33,780 nucleotides of DNA. It comes from a virus. Of the stretch, positions 1-6,839 are shown in pieces. Position 1 is the stretch's first letter. Every line of letters begins with the position of its first letter. Position numbers and translations under genes: made by a program. The stretch covers positions 1-33,780 of the IMG/VR virus record IMGVR_UViG_3300043803_002280; one strand, written 5' to 3'. Under the pieces are notes generated by a model that worked only from the letters and a program-made list of their open reading frames with translations, was not told the DNA's origin and made no database searches.

Positions 1-2
1 TG

Positions 3-74
3 AAATCTGAGCTGGAAAGCGTATTATCCCAATTAAATCATATTGAATATCATGAGATGATGGACACAGAATAA
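3..74 (+). CDS. 3' end of an unidentified protein (partial)
   Basis: An open frame enters from the left edge and stops at the TAA at 72-74, giving 23 residues that end in HEMMDTE. The composition (Glu, Leu, Ser) suggests the end of a helical protein. Too little remains for a family call. The promoter of the next gene overlaps its last codons. Confidence 0.5.
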   Translation, partial: KSELESVLSQLNHIEYHEMMDTE

Positions 75-89
75 TTAAAATAGTACAAT
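61..89 (+). promoter_or_regulatory. sigma70-type promoter giving a leaderless transcript
   Basis: TGGACA at 61-66 and TACAAT at 84-89 are separated by 17 bases. Six bases separate the -10 hexamer from the ATG at 96, so transcription should start at or next to the A of the start codon. No Shine-Dalgarno sequence is present. Confidence 0.6.
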
Positions 90-95
90 AAAGGT

Positions 96-653
96 ATGAC
101 TTGTATTGTTGCAATTGCCCAAGGCGGTGTCGTTTATATGGCATCAGATCATGCCGCATCAGATGATAAAACTGGATGGATCTTATCAAGAAAAGAACCC
201 AAGTGTTTTAAAGTTGGTCAGTATGCTGTTGCATTTACAGATTCATTTCGCATGGGACAAATTCTTCAGTACATGTGGACCCCGCCAAAATATACACCAA
301 CAAAAACAAATTCTGGATTAGATAAATTCATGCGAACAAAATTTGTTGATTCAGTAAAAGCCGCCTTTAAAGAACATGGATATGGAAGTATTGGATCCTC
401 ATCAGAAGAGGATACAGGAGGTATTTTTATAGTAGGTGTTGAAGGTAGAATCTTTACTATAGATGAAGACTTTCATGTTGGAGAAAACATAGTAAACTAC
501 ATGGCAGAAGGTAGCGGTGGCATGATCGCTTTGGGAGCACTTCATGCAACAAAGAATCAAAAGAACCCTAAACTAAGACTTAAAGCAGCGCTAGAGGCAG
601 CAACTGAGTTTAACATGAGCGTAGCAGCCCCCTATACATACATTCAAGTTTAG
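96..653 (+). CDS. HslV/proteasome beta-like Ntn-hydrolase (threonine peptidase)
   Basis: This 185-residue protein resembles HslV (about 175 residues), the peptidase chamber of the HslUV protease, and proteasome beta subunits. After removal of Met1 the N-terminal residue would be Thr (T2), the family's nucleophile. D18 in the MASD stretch matches Asp17 of HslV, K36 lies where Lys33 is expected with a two-residue insertion, and a GSGG motif sits at 139-142 followed by an alanine-rich helix. No unfoldase partner (HslU, Mpa) is in the window, so it may use a host ATPase, act alone or decoy. Its start is fixed by the leaderless promoter, which also places Thr directly after Met. The fold is likely; the target is unknown. 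Confidence 0.75.
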   Translation: MTCIVAIAQGGVVYMASDHAASDDKTGWILSRKEPKCFKVGQYAVAFTDSFRMGQILQYMWTPPKYTPTKTNSGLDKFMRTKFVDSVKAAFKEHGYGSIGSSSEEDTGGIFIVGVEGRIFTIDEDFHVGENIVNYMAEGSGGMIALGALHATKNQKNPKLRLKAALEAATEFNMSVAAPYTYIQV

Positions 654-655
654 TG

Positions 656-661
656 TATAAT
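656..661 (+). promoter_or_regulatory. -10 element of a leaderless promoter
   Basis: A perfect TATAAT ends six bases before the ATG at 668, the same geometry as the promoter at 61-89. I see no convincing -35 hexamer, so strength is uncertain. It overlaps the end of the peptidase gene. Confidence 0.45.
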
Positions 662-667
662 TAGTTA

Positions 668-880
668 ATGGATATAAACGACTTAAGACCAGACTATTCA
701 AAATCAATGGACATAAGAGGTGTACCAACACATGTATGTCCTTGTGGTTGCGAAATATGGAACCTTAAAGTTATTTTTGATAGTTGCGAAATTGCAACTT
801 ATTTCTTAGACATGGAGTGTGCTAATTGTGGCACACTGGCAACAGCACCAACGCCACTGGATAGAGAAGAAGAAGAATGA
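668..880 (+). CDS. small zinc-ribbon protein
   Basis: The 70-residue product has two cysteine clusters, CPCGC near residue 24 and CANCG near residue 51, as in a four-Cys zinc ribbon, and an acidic tail (DREEEE). Such ribbons bind nucleic acid or protein, but no specific function can be assigned. The start follows a TATAAT by six bases, and the stop overlaps the next start in an ATGA junction, suggesting coupled translation. Confidence 0.7.
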   Translation: MDINDLRPDYSKSMDIRGVPTHVCPCGCEIWNLKVIFDSCEIATYFLDMECANCGTLATAPTPLDREEEE

Positions 881-1053
881 GATCACAAAGAAGAATTGAT
901 ATGTTGGAGCTTGAACTATACAAGCTTAGAATTGAATTAGATATAATGCATGAGATTATGAGCAATATTATCAATACTCAGCAGGCAGCAGCCGAAGCTA
1001 AAAACATGGATTCTGGTAAATGGTATCCACGCACACGACCACAGCAAAGCTAA
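877..1053 (+). CDS. small helical protein of unknown function
   Basis: A 58-residue protein that starts in the ATGA overlap with the zinc-ribbon gene. Residues 5-45 are rich in Leu, Glu, Ile and Met and look like one long amphipathic helix or short coiled coil. The tail (KWYPRTRPQQS) is basic and disordered. I do not recognise a family. Confidence 0.6.
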   Translation: MRSQRRIDMLELELYKLRIELDIMHEIMSNIINTQQAAAEAKNMDSGKWYPRTRPQQS

Positions 1054-1060
1054 TATCCTA

Positions 1061-1089
1061 TTGACAATATCTGGTCAATTTAGTAGAAT
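1061..1089 (+). promoter_or_regulatory. consensus sigma70-type promoter, leaderless
   Basis: TTGACA (1061-1066) and TAGAAT (1084-1089) have the optimal 17-base spacer. Seven bases separate the -10 box from the ATG at 1097, so the expected start of transcription is the start codon itself. This is one of the best promoter matches in the window. Confidence 0.75.
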
Positions 1090-1096
1090 TAGCTTT

Positions 1097-2056
1097 ATGA
1101 AAAAACTAATAACTATGGCACTTGCTGCCACACTAATCGCTATGACATCTATGCCCGCTGAGGCAAATTTAAAACCTAAAACGGTTACACCTACACTTGC
1201 TATTCTAGATACTGCGCTTGACACATCAATTCCTGGAATTAAGTCACGAATTGTTGCAGAGGTTTGTATTTTAGATTGGCCATCATGTCCAAATGGAACT
1301 AGATACATGGAGGGTCCAGGGGCATCTGTTATCCCACTCAACATTCTTTCAACATCATCATTTAATCATGGAACTCAAATGGTTTCAGCAGCACTGCATG
1401 CTAATCCAAACCTGAATATTGTTTTTGTAAGAATTGTTGGAAACACAAGAGCTGGTGCTCAGCAGACATACGGAATTAATACACTTGCAAACGCATTATC
1501 TTGGGTTAATAGCAATAGGCTAAAGTATAATATTGTTGCCGTAGCATCATCACATGCAACTAATGCTCCAGTTATTAGAATGAAAACTGCCGACTATTGC
1601 TTACCAACTAAAATTGATTCAATTGTTTCTACTTTGAATAACTCTGGCATTCCAGTGTTTTTCCCTTCAGGCAATAGTGGAACTAATCCAGCAATGAAGG
1701 ATAAGATTGAATGGCCTGCATGCATTAAGCAATCAGTTGCAGTGGGTGGCATTGAAACTCTTAACCTAGATCGACCACAGATATCTTTGATTAGCAATTA
1801 CGATAAGAACCTGGTAGATTTGTGGGGAGAAGTTCAGCTACCAACCATATACCCTGGAAACAAACCTGGTTTTTCTTACGGAACATCTGTTTCTGTCCAG
1901 GTTATCGCAGCAAAGTACGTGCAGTTAAAGACTATCTTTCCAGCATATACAGCTGATCAATTGATTACGCTAATGAAATCTTCTTCTGTAGAAATTTCAT
2001 CACCTAACGGACAAAGCGTTTACTTGTTTAATTTGCTAAAGGCAATCAATGGATAG
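1097..2056 (+). CDS. secreted subtilisin-like serine protease (S8 family)
   Basis: A 319-residue protein with a signal peptide at 1-24 (Lys-Lys, hydrophobic core, cleavage near AEA-N). The subtilase triad is visible in order: D38 in AILDTALD, H91 in NHGTQMVS and S264 in YGTSVSV. The oxyanion asparagine is probably N193 in SGNSG. It should be exported by the host and act outside the membrane. Possible roles are trimming surface proteins at release or processing the secreted protein at 2786-3952; both are inference. The promoter fixes the start at 1097 rather than the in-frame TTG at 1061, which is the -35 box. It opens an operon running through thioredoxin. Confidence 0.82.
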   Translation: MKKLITMALAATLIAMTSMPAEANLKPKTVTPTLAILDTALDTSIPGIKSRIVAEVCILDWPSCPNGTRYMEGPGASVIPLNILSTSSFNHGTQMVSAALHANPNLNIVFVRIVGNTRAGAQQTYGINTLANALSWVNSNRLKYNIVAVASSHATNAPVIRMKTADYCLPTKIDSIVSTLNNSGIPVFFPSGNSGTNPAMKDKIEWPACIKQSVAVGGIETLNLDRPQISLISNYDKNLVDLWGEVQLPTIYPGNKPGFSYGTSVSVQVIAAKYVQLKTIFPAYTADQLITLMKSSSVEISSPNGQSVYLFNLLKAING

Positions 2057-2258
2057 CAAGCTAACAGTACTAGAAGAAATTATTAAAGATATTGGTGAGG
2101 AGTTGTACCAGAAATGGTACAACGCCTTAGCAATTGAAGACAGAACAGAAGAGGCCTCAAAGGCAATGGCTGCTAATGCGGGAGAAACTGCAATTTGGGT
2201 AATTCAAACATTTATGAATAAGTTCAATGATGCAGCGGATGAATTAAAGGGAGAATAG
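2049..2258 (+). CDS. small helical protein of unknown function
   Basis: A 69-residue acidic protein, predicted all-helical (long Glu/Ala/Lys stretches), with no cysteine or membrane segment. It overlaps the end of the protease gene by eight bases, so it is probably translationally coupled. I do not recognise it. Only the tight placement between protease and thioredoxin suggests relevance to that operon. Confidence 0.65.
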   Translation: MDSKLTVLEEIIKDIGEELYQKWYNALAIEDRTEEASKAMAANAGETAIWVIQTFMNKFNDAADELKGE

Positions 2259-2259
2259 A

Positions 2260-2562
2260 TTGATAGTAACAGATGAAAGTTTTGATAATGTTCTTAAATC
2301 TCACGATTTAGTTCTTGTCGACTTTTGGGCTCCATGGTGTGGACCATGTAAAAAGATATCTCCAATCCTAGATGAGATATCGGAAGAGCGTGGATTATGG
2401 GTGGGCAAGTTAAATGTTGATGAAAATCCTATAAAATCAGCAGAATACTCTGTATCTTCTATCCCTTATATGGTACTATTTAAGTCGGGGAAACCAGTAA
2501 AGACTATTACTGGAGCAAAGCCTAAGCATGTAATGCTAGAAGAACTTTCAGAATGGATCTAG
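2260..2562 (+). CDS. trxA: thioredoxin
   Basis: A 100-residue thioredoxin with the active site WCGPC at 26-30 in the usual context VDFWAPWCGPCKK, and a cis-proline in SSIPYMVLF. It is a dithiol reductant in the cytoplasm. In this phage the natural clients are the class II ribonucleotide reductase (28579-30513), whose C-terminal cysteines need re-reduction, and the thiol peroxidase (7508-7969). The start is TTG, supported by an AAGGGAGA ribosome site a few bases upstream. Length and motifs are typical of the family. Confidence 0.93.
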   Translation: MIVTDESFDNVLKSHDLVLVDFWAPWCGPCKKISPILDEISEERGLWVGKLNVDENPIKSAEYSVSSIPYMVLFKSGKPVKTITGAKPKHVMLEELSEWI

Positions 2563-2563
2563 A

Positions 2564-2737
2564 ATGAAGATAAAACTCTTTAATTTCTGGATTAAATTTG
2601 GATATCGTATGGGTTGGGTGTCTGATGTATTTTGCGATACACATGATGGTCCACCTTTAACAGATGAAGAAATGCAAGAATGGGAAGAAGGCGGGGACCC
2701 CTGCTCATTCCATGTAAAAATAAATGCACTACACTAA
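2564..2737 (+). CDS. small acidic protein of unknown function
   Basis: A 57-residue protein starting one base after the thioredoxin stop. The first 15 residues are aromatic and basic, followed by an acidic middle (DEEMQEWEEGGD) and two cysteines. No family is recognised. Placement suggests cotranscription with thioredoxin. Confidence 0.55.
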   Translation: MKIKLFNFWIKFGYRMGWVSDVFCDTHDGPPLTDEEMQEWEEGGDPCSFHVKINALH

Positions 2738-2785
2738 CATTCTGTGATCGCAAAGATTACAGAGGAAATAAGGAGAATAAATTAA

Positions 2786-3952
2786 ATGAACTCATTTAAG
2801 AAAATCGCACTAGTCATGATTGCAGTCATGACTCTGGGCACAATGGTAGCAACACCTGCAAGTGCTAACACCATGACAGTTGTAGCAACAACGTGGAAGT
2901 CGACTCTATCGACTCCAGCGTTTGATGCACCAGCAACTGCTGGAACGGCGCTAACAACTGCAATCGTACGTCCAGTACCTGCAGACAACACAATTGACAA
3001 CACAGATGTTGTTAAGCTAGAAGCAACAGTAACTGCTGGAACAAATGTAGTAGCAACCGCAACAAACGCAACAATCGTTTCTGCATTGCACTCATCAGCT
3101 GCACCAGTAGGAGCATCTTCAGGTTCTTCAACCTTGACAGTTGCAACTGGCACAGGAACAACAGCAACATTTTATGTATACACAAAGACAACAGCAATTG
3201 GAACAGTTGTAATTACAAATGGCCCAGTTACAGTAACATACTACGTACAGGGTACTGCTGGTCTAATTAACAACCTAACTGTTTCTGCACCTTCTGCAGG
3301 AGCAGCAGGAACAAAGCAGGACATTGTTGTAACAGCAACAGATGCGTTTGGAAACAAGGTATCTGGTAAGTCAATTACAGCAACCGTATTTGCTTCGACA
3401 GCAGTTATGGACACAGCAACAGTAACAACTGGTGCTACACTAGCAGATTTTGGAACAGCAACCTTTAAGGCAACTCTTCCAACAACAGGAACACGCTCAT
3501 TAATTACATTTGCTCCAACAACATCAACAGATGCAGTTGCAGCAGCAGTAGTTGGATTGACTGCTCCAACACTTGCACCATTCGCAGAGATTTCAGTTCG
3601 TGATCTAGTATCAGAACTTGCTGCTGAGAAGGCTGCTAAGGATGCAGCAATTGCCGCTAAGGCAGTTGCAGACAAGGCACTTGCTGATGCACTAGCAAAG
3701 GCAACAGCAGATGCAGCAGCAGCTAAAGTTGCAGCAGATGCAGCACTAGCAGCAGCAGTTAAGGTTGAAGCAGACAAGGCAGCAGCAGCAGCCAAGGTTT
3801 CTGCTGACTTACTAGTTGCTAAGGATGCACAGATTGCTAAGTTGACTGCAGACAATGCAGCAGCAATTAAGTCACTTAAGGATGCTTTCAATAAGTTGGC
3901 TCGTCAATGGAATGCAAAGAATCCAAAGGCTAAGGTTACCTTAGTTAAGTAA
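2786..3952 (+). CDS. secreted Ala/Thr-rich surface protein with C-terminal coiled coil
   Basis: A 388-residue protein with a classical signal peptide (KK, hydrophobic core, ASA cleavage near residue 27). Residues 28-260 are rich in Thr, Ala and Val, typical of extracellular beta-sandwich repeats (an Ig-like stretch near 150-230, TVSAPSAGAAGTKQDI). Residues 270-370 form a long Ala/Lys/Asp coiled coil, and the end is a basic motif, FNKLARQWN. From memory, this architecture resembles abundant surface or S-layer-like proteins of planktonic actinobacteria, so it may be a captured host gene that remodels the host surface or blocks superinfection. That role is inference. AAGGAG at 2770-2775 is a strong ribosome site and a terminator follows, suggesting high expression. 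Confidence 0.75.
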   Translation: MNSFKKIALVMIAVMTLGTMVATPASANTMTVVATTWKSTLSTPAFDAPATAGTALTTAIVRPVPADNTIDNTDVVKLEATVTAGTNVVATATNATIVSALHSSAAPVGASSGSSTLTVATGTGTTATFYVYTKTTAIGTVVITNGPVTVTYYVQGTAGLINNLTVSAPSAGAAGTKQDIVVTATDAFGNKVSGKSITATVFASTAVMDTATVTTGATLADFGTATFKATLPTTGTRSLITFAPTTSTDAVAAAVVGLTAPTLAPFAEISVRDLVSELAAEKAAKDAAIAAKAVADKALADALAKATADAAAAKVAADAALAAAVKVEADKAAAAAKVSADLLVAKDAQIAKLTADNAAAIKSLKDAFNKLARQWNAKNPKAKVTLVK

Positions 3953-3959
3953 TTAGTTT

Positions 3960-3989
3960 AATATGGGGCAGGGTCACCTGCCCCATATT
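3960..3989 (+). terminator. hairpin terminator after the surface-protein gene
   Basis: A perfect 13-base-pair stem, with core ATGGGGCAGG against CCTGCCCCAT, closes a four-base loop GTCA. Only a short T run follows. It lies eight bases after the stop codon. Confidence 0.75.
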
Positions 3990-3997
3990 TACTATTA

Positions 3998-4006
3998 TGA
4001 TAAAAT
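3998..4006 (+). promoter_or_regulatory. extended -10 promoter (TGATAAAAT), leaderless
   Basis: A TGN plus TAAAAT extended -10 element lies seven bases before the ATG at 4014. The upstream hairpin occupies the -35 position, so the TG motif probably substitutes for it. Confidence 0.4.
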
Positions 4007-4013
4007 ATATATT

Positions 4014-4166
4014 ATGGAATGGGATCATTTTCACGTAATTCAAAAAAAAGTTTTAAATGAATTAATTAAAGATATGGAAAGTTTAGAAATTCCACCAGAC
4101 TGGAGACCAAGAGAGGTTTTGAGTTTAGTAATTAGAAAATTAAAAGAAAAAGAGGAATCATGTTAA
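4014..4166 (+). CDS. small helical protein of unknown function
   Basis: A 50-residue protein (MEWDHFHV onward), rich in Leu, Lys and Glu, likely two amphipathic helices. An upstream in-frame ATG lies inside the terminator hairpin, so the later start fits the promoter geometry better. It overlaps the next gene by seven bases. Confidence 0.55.
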   Translation: MEWDHFHVIQKKVLNELIKDMESLEIPPDWRPREVLSLVIRKLKEKEESC

Positions 4167-4372
4167 AGAATTTAAAAAATTGGTTAGGATTTAACTCAGT
4201 TGAATCTCAAGTTGAAGCCATGCTAGAAGAAATTAAGACTTCGGCTAAGAAGGCACCAGCCAAGAAGGTTGCTAAGAAGGCACCAGCCAAGAAGGTTGCT
4301 AAGAAGGCACCAGCCAAGAAGGTTGCTAAGAAGGCACCAGCCAAGAAAACTTCGGCTAAGAAAACAAAATAA
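4160..4372 (+). CDS. histone H1-like lysine-rich DNA-binding protein
   Basis: A 70-residue protein. Residues 1-28 form a helical head (MLKNLKNWLG and onward), and residues 29-70 are nearly all Lys, Ala, Pro and Val arranged as KKAPAKKVA repeats. Such tails resemble histone H1 and the C-termini of actinobacterial HupB-type nucleoid proteins, and bind DNA by charge. A role in compacting phage or host DNA is inferred. The tail is encoded by an exact 27-base tandem repeat, so copy number may vary between strains. It overlaps both neighbours. Confidence 0.75.
   Translation: MLKNLKNWLGFNSVESQVEAMLEEIKTSAKKAPAKKVAKKAPAKKVAKKAPAKKVAKKAPAKKTSAKKTK
4247..4347 (+). repeat. 27-base in-frame tandem repeat (3.7 copies)
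   Basis: Units at 4247-4273, 4274-4300 and 4301-4327 are identical, and a fourth partial copy runs to 4347. Each encodes KKAPAKKVA. Identity at the DNA level, including synonymous positions, points to recent slippage or recombination. Confidence 0.92.
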
Positions 4373-4590
4373 TGGAATCAAACAAAAGAAGTTTTTATAA
4401 ATCAATTACTTGGCCAGCAGTTCATATTGGATTTGTTGGCACATTAGTTTACTTCTTTGAAATGGCTATTACTGGCGAAGCCCACTGGGAGTACGCTGGC
4501 ACATTTGCAATTATTTACACTGCATGCGAAATGATAGGGTTTTTTCTACATGAAAGAGCATGGTCAAAATTTGGTGGGAAGATTAAGTAA
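4372..4590 (+). CDS. DUF2061-like membrane protein
   Basis: A 72-residue protein with two predicted membrane helices (about 16-33 and 43-58) and the layout of DUF2061: an N-terminal RSFYKSITWP stretch, central Glu residues, and a C-terminal HERAW motif. The biochemical role of the family is unknown. It starts on the last base of the preceding stop codon (TAATG junction). Confidence 0.75.
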   Translation: MESNKRSFYKSITWPAVHIGFVGTLVYFFEMAITGEAHWEYAGTFAIIYTACEMIGFFLHERAWSKFGGKIK

Positions 4591-4730
4591 TGGGAAAACA
4601 CCTAGATAAAATGCAAAGAGCTTTGGCGCAAAGACAAGCAGGAACATATGCCAGTGGTCAAAAAAAGCCTGGATCTATGAATATAAAGAAGACTGGATAT
4701 AGAGGACAAAAGGCTAAAGGCTCTAAGTAA
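4590..4730 (+). CDS. small basic protein of unknown function
   Basis: A 46-residue, strongly basic, Gly/Lys/Gln-rich protein in a TAATG junction with the membrane-protein gene. It has no hydrophobic segment and is probably disordered; nucleic-acid binding is plausible from charge alone. Confidence 0.55.
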   Translation: MGKHLDKMQRALAQRQAGTYASGQKKPGSMNIKKTGYRGQKAKGSK

Positions 4731-4852
4731 TGTTTAGTGGATTTTGTGAAGTAAAAGGGTGCGGAAATAAAGCTACTAGGCTTTCAGGACATCAGTCAGG
4801 ACCAATTATCGATATATGTGATGATTGCTGGCATGAGCAATATAAGTCCTAA
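4730..4852 (+). CDS. small four-Cys zinc-finger protein
   Basis: A 40-residue protein with CEVKGC near the start and CDDC plus His near residues 30-35, a treble-clef or zinc-knuckle pattern. It starts in a TAATG junction. Function unknown. Confidence 0.6.
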   Translation: MFSGFCEVKGCGNKATRLSGHQSGPIIDICDDCWHEQYKS

Positions 4853-4861
4853 TCAACTAAA

Positions 4862-4901
4862 TGCTATAATAGTCTTATAAGCGGAATACTAGTCCCGCTT
4901 A
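4862..4901 (+). promoter_or_regulatory. extended -10 promoter with leader hairpin
   Basis: TGCTATAAT (4862-4870) is a consensus extended -10. The expected transcript begins near 4877 with a seven-base-pair hairpin (4878-4884 against 4895-4901, core AAGCGG/CCGCTT). TAGGAG follows at 4915-4920 before the ATG at 4928. This is one of the few plus-strand genes with a real leader; the hairpin may stabilise the mRNA. Confidence 0.6.
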
Positions 4902-4927
4902 AATAAATAACCTATAGGAGTAATAAC

Positions 4928-5080
4928 ATGTCAGACGGAAAAGATTTAAACGGATTTACATCACCAAAAGTAAATGATTCAACTGTTTGGGGCAACAACG
5001 AGCAGTATGCAGCTGATCCAAAGGCAGCATTCCCATCAACAGACGTTTCAAACCAAGCGCAGGCTCAGGGCCCTAAGTAA
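4928..5080 (+). CDS. small hydrophilic protein of unknown function
   Basis: A 50-residue protein rich in Asn, Asp, Gln, Ser and Pro, without hydrophobic core or cysteine, so probably disordered. The extended -10 promoter, structured leader and TAGGAG site suggest strong expression, compatible with a minor virion or scaffold-associated peptide (inference). Confidence 0.6.
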   Translation: MSDGKDLNGFTSPKVNDSTVWGNNEQYAADPKAAFPSTDVSNQAQAQGPK

Positions 5081-5081
5081 T

Positions 5082-5174
5082 ATGTGCGTTGAATGCGGTT
5101 GCGAAAGCTTAGGCAGTGAAACTGGTATTAAAGAAGTTAGTATCCAGGATGTTTCAGATCAAGGCAACAGATAA
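5082..5174 (+). CDS. mini Cys-motif protein (MCVECGCES type)
   Basis: A 30-residue peptide beginning MCVECGCES, a CxxCxC metal-binding head, followed by a polar tail. The next gene has the same head (MCKDCGCGV), so the two look like tandem paralogues. Function unknown. Confidence 0.55.
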   Translation: MCVECGCESLGSETGIKEVSIQDVSDQGNR

Positions 5175-5281
5175 TGTGTAAAGATTGTGGATGCGGAGTT
5201 AATGAAGAAATTCAAAACGAGTCTGCTGAGTCACCAGCTAGCAGAAACGTTGTAACTATATCACAAATTAAGGGTGCGTAG
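5174..5281 (+). CDS. mini Cys-motif protein (MCKDCGCG type)
   Basis: A 35-residue peptide starting on the last base of the previous stop codon, with a CxxCGC head and a Ser/Glu-rich tail. The head resembles the N-terminus of nickel chaperone HypB by eye, but nothing else supports that function. Confidence 0.55.
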   Translation: MCKDCGCGVNEEIQNESAESPASRNVVTISQIKGA

Positions 5282-5457
5282 TGTCAGAAAACGTTGTAAA
5301 CTCTGGAGAAGCTACTAAAAAAAATCCTTCTCAGGGTAAATTTAAATCTGGAATACAGCCTAAAAGGCCCCCATTGAAAATAGATGTTAATAAGCACGGA
5401 ATAAGAAGAGAAACTGTTCCAGGGCTACCTAAGAAAACTGGAAGAAAAAAAGTATAG
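5281..5457 (+). CDS. small basic protein, GTG start
   Basis: A 58-residue Lys/Pro/Gly-rich protein whose GTG begins at the last base of the preceding TAG. It has no hydrophobic core and is likely disordered and nucleic-acid binding by charge. Not recognised. Confidence 0.55.
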   Translation: MSENVVNSGEATKKNPSQGKFKSGIQPKRPPLKIDVNKHGIRRETVPGLPKKTGRKKV

Positions 5458-5474
5458 ATCCCTTGGAGAATTAA

Positions 5475-6122
5475 ATGTCTAGCAATAAATATGGATCAGT
5501 AATAAAAAACATTATAGAGCCATTTAAGGTAGAAGGTTTCTTTGAGGAAGAGCAATTTAATATAGTAAAAGATTACTTTGTTGATCATGAGGATCTTAAG
5601 TCAACTCCAAAATCTTACTACTTGTCTAAAAAAATTAGCTCGTACTCAGATGATTTTTTAAAAAAACTTCACGTAGATCTTTTGCCTAGAGTAAAAGAAG
5701 TATTTGGTAATGACTCTATAGTTCCATCCTACGCTCTACTTTTAGAGTATAGCGGTAGCGATGGTCATGTCACGCCTCATATGGACGAGGGTCCCTGTGC
5801 ATTTACAATAGATGTATGTCTATATGAAAATAGCGATTGGCCACTAAATGTAGACGATAAAGTTTTTTCTTTAAAGCCTAACGATGCTATATTTTTTCAT
5901 GGGTCAAGGCATATGCACAGCAGAACTGGTCTAAAAAATAAAGATAACCACAATGTAGTTATTCTATTTCATTATGATCTTCCAGACCACCAATTTTTTA
6001 AGTTACCAGAATCATTGCAAAAGATGTATATACCTCAGACTGGTAAAGATTACATATTTAAATTGATAGATGAGTTTAACGATATGGGAAAAGTAGAAAA
6101 TACTATTGACTCTAAGCAGTAA
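5475..6122 (+). CDS. 2OG-Fe(II) oxygenase-like protein
   Basis: A 215-residue protein with the iron-binding pattern of 2-oxoglutarate-dependent oxygenases: H102-x-D104 in TPHMDEGP, distal His in HGSRHMHSR (146 or 148) and a following Arg (150) for 2-oxoglutarate, within a double-stranded beta-helix order. Such enzymes hydroxylate proteins, nucleic acids or small molecules; the substrate cannot be read from sequence. GGAG lies eight bases before the ATG. It is the first of four such proteins in the window. Confidence 0.75.
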   Translation: MSSNKYGSVIKNIIEPFKVEGFFEEEQFNIVKDYFVDHEDLKSTPKSYYLSKKISSYSDDFLKKLHVDLLPRVKEVFGNDSIVPSYALLLEYSGSDGHVTPHMDEGPCAFTIDVCLYENSDWPLNVDDKVFSLKPNDAIFFHGSRHMHSRTGLKNKDNHNVVILFHYDLPDHQFFKLPESLQKMYIPQTGKDYIFKLIDEFNDMGKVENTIDSKQ

Positions 6123-6134
6123 TTATTGTATAAT
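6106..6134 (+). promoter_or_regulatory. consensus promoter inside the oxygenase gene, leaderless
   Basis: TTGACT (6106-6111), 17-base spacer, TATAAT (6129-6134), six bases, ATG at 6141. The -35 box lies within the last codons of the upstream gene. Confidence 0.7.
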
Positions 6135-6140
6135 TTATTT

Positions 6141-6302
6141 ATGAATAACTTTATTATAATCGGACTAATTGTATTTGTTTTATCAGCATACTTAGGAGTG
6201 AAGCTTTATCGAGATATGTCTTTTATATTTAATGCAAAAAGGATTCAAGAGCAGTACAAAAAAGATAAATTTTGGGAAACCCAAGAATTTTTTGAAGAAT
6301 AA
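6141..6302 (+). CDS. small single-pass membrane protein
   Basis: A 53-residue protein with one membrane helix at about 3-22 and a charged C-terminal tail rich in Lys, Glu and Phe. No signal cleavage site is evident. Function unknown. Confidence 0.6.
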   Translation: MNNFIIIGLIVFVLSAYLGVKLYRDMSFIFNAKRIQEQYKKDKFWETQEFFEE

Positions 6303-6312
6303 GGATATCTAA

Positions 6313-6609
6313 ATGATAAAGCCGTATGGCAACTTGCTATTAGTTAAAGAGCATAAGGTAGAAGATAAAACAACTTCATCTGGAATAGTTTTAATGGCTT
6401 CACTTAATGATTCTGCTCTTAGAACTGGAGAAATCCTAGATCTTGGAAACGGTGAGCATAACTATAAAGGTGAACTTATACCAATTAATGGTCTAGACAT
6501 TGGAGATATAGTTTACTACAATCAAAATAGTGGTACAGATATTGAAGATGAAGGCGGAGAAAAGTATTTACTTTTAAACACTAAGAGTGTACTAGCTCTT
6601 AAGGAGTAA
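6313..6609 (+). CDS. groES: GroES-type co-chaperonin
   Basis: A 98-residue protein matching GroES (Cpn10) in length and order: N-terminal IKPYGNLLLVKE, a mobile-loop region with SSGIVL near 23-28, GEI-x-D-x-G-NG, GDIVYYN in the middle, and EGGEKYLLL...VLALKE at the end. It would cap host GroEL and adapt it for phage proteins, as T4 gp31 does. No groEL is present here. AAGGAT precedes the ATG. Confidence 0.88.
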   Translation: MIKPYGNLLLVKEHKVEDKTTSSGIVLMASLNDSALRTGEILDLGNGEHNYKGELIPINGLDIGDIVYYNQNSGTDIEDEGGEKYLLLNTKSVLALKE

Positions 6610-6611
6610 AA

Positions 6612-6797
6612 TTGAGAAATAGATTTAATTTTAATGTACTGCCAAATTCGGTTTTACTACAGGTGAAAACAAAGTCTCCAGAAAAGTGGCTCCTTCTTGA
6701 TAGAGAAACTGGACAGGTATACCAAGGTAGCGAAAATGGGCATTGGGATAGATTAGATCCAGTTATAAAATACAATGATGACTCATCTGTTTTGTAA
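6612..6797 (+). CDS. small protein of unknown function, TTG start
   Basis: A 61-residue protein following GroES by two bases, with TTG as the start and AAGGAG just upstream. The WLLLDRETGQVYQG stretch suggests a small beta-rich fold. Not recognised. Confidence 0.6.
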   Translation: MRNRFNFNVLPNSVLLQVKTKSPEKWLLLDRETGQVYQGSENGHWDRLDPVIKYNDDSSVL

Positions 6798-6802
6798 ATC
6801 TA

Positions 6803-6831
6803 TTGACAGCACCTATTAAATATTATATACT
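6803..6831 (+). promoter_or_regulatory. consensus promoter, near-leaderless
   Basis: TTGACA (6803-6808), 17-base spacer, TATACT (6826-6831). The ATG at 6840 lies eight bases after the -10 box, so any leader is one or two bases. Confidence 0.7.
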
Positions 6832-6839
6832 TAACCATA

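Noticed and set aside
2782-3891. Long minus-strand frames opposite the Ala-rich surface gene
   Set aside because: Antisense shadows of repeated GCA/ACA codons; no ribosome site or promoter, and the plus frame has signal peptide and leader.
4223-4405. Minus-strand frame with a repeated LLGWCLLSN unit
   Set aside because: Mirror of the KKAPAKKVA tandem repeat.
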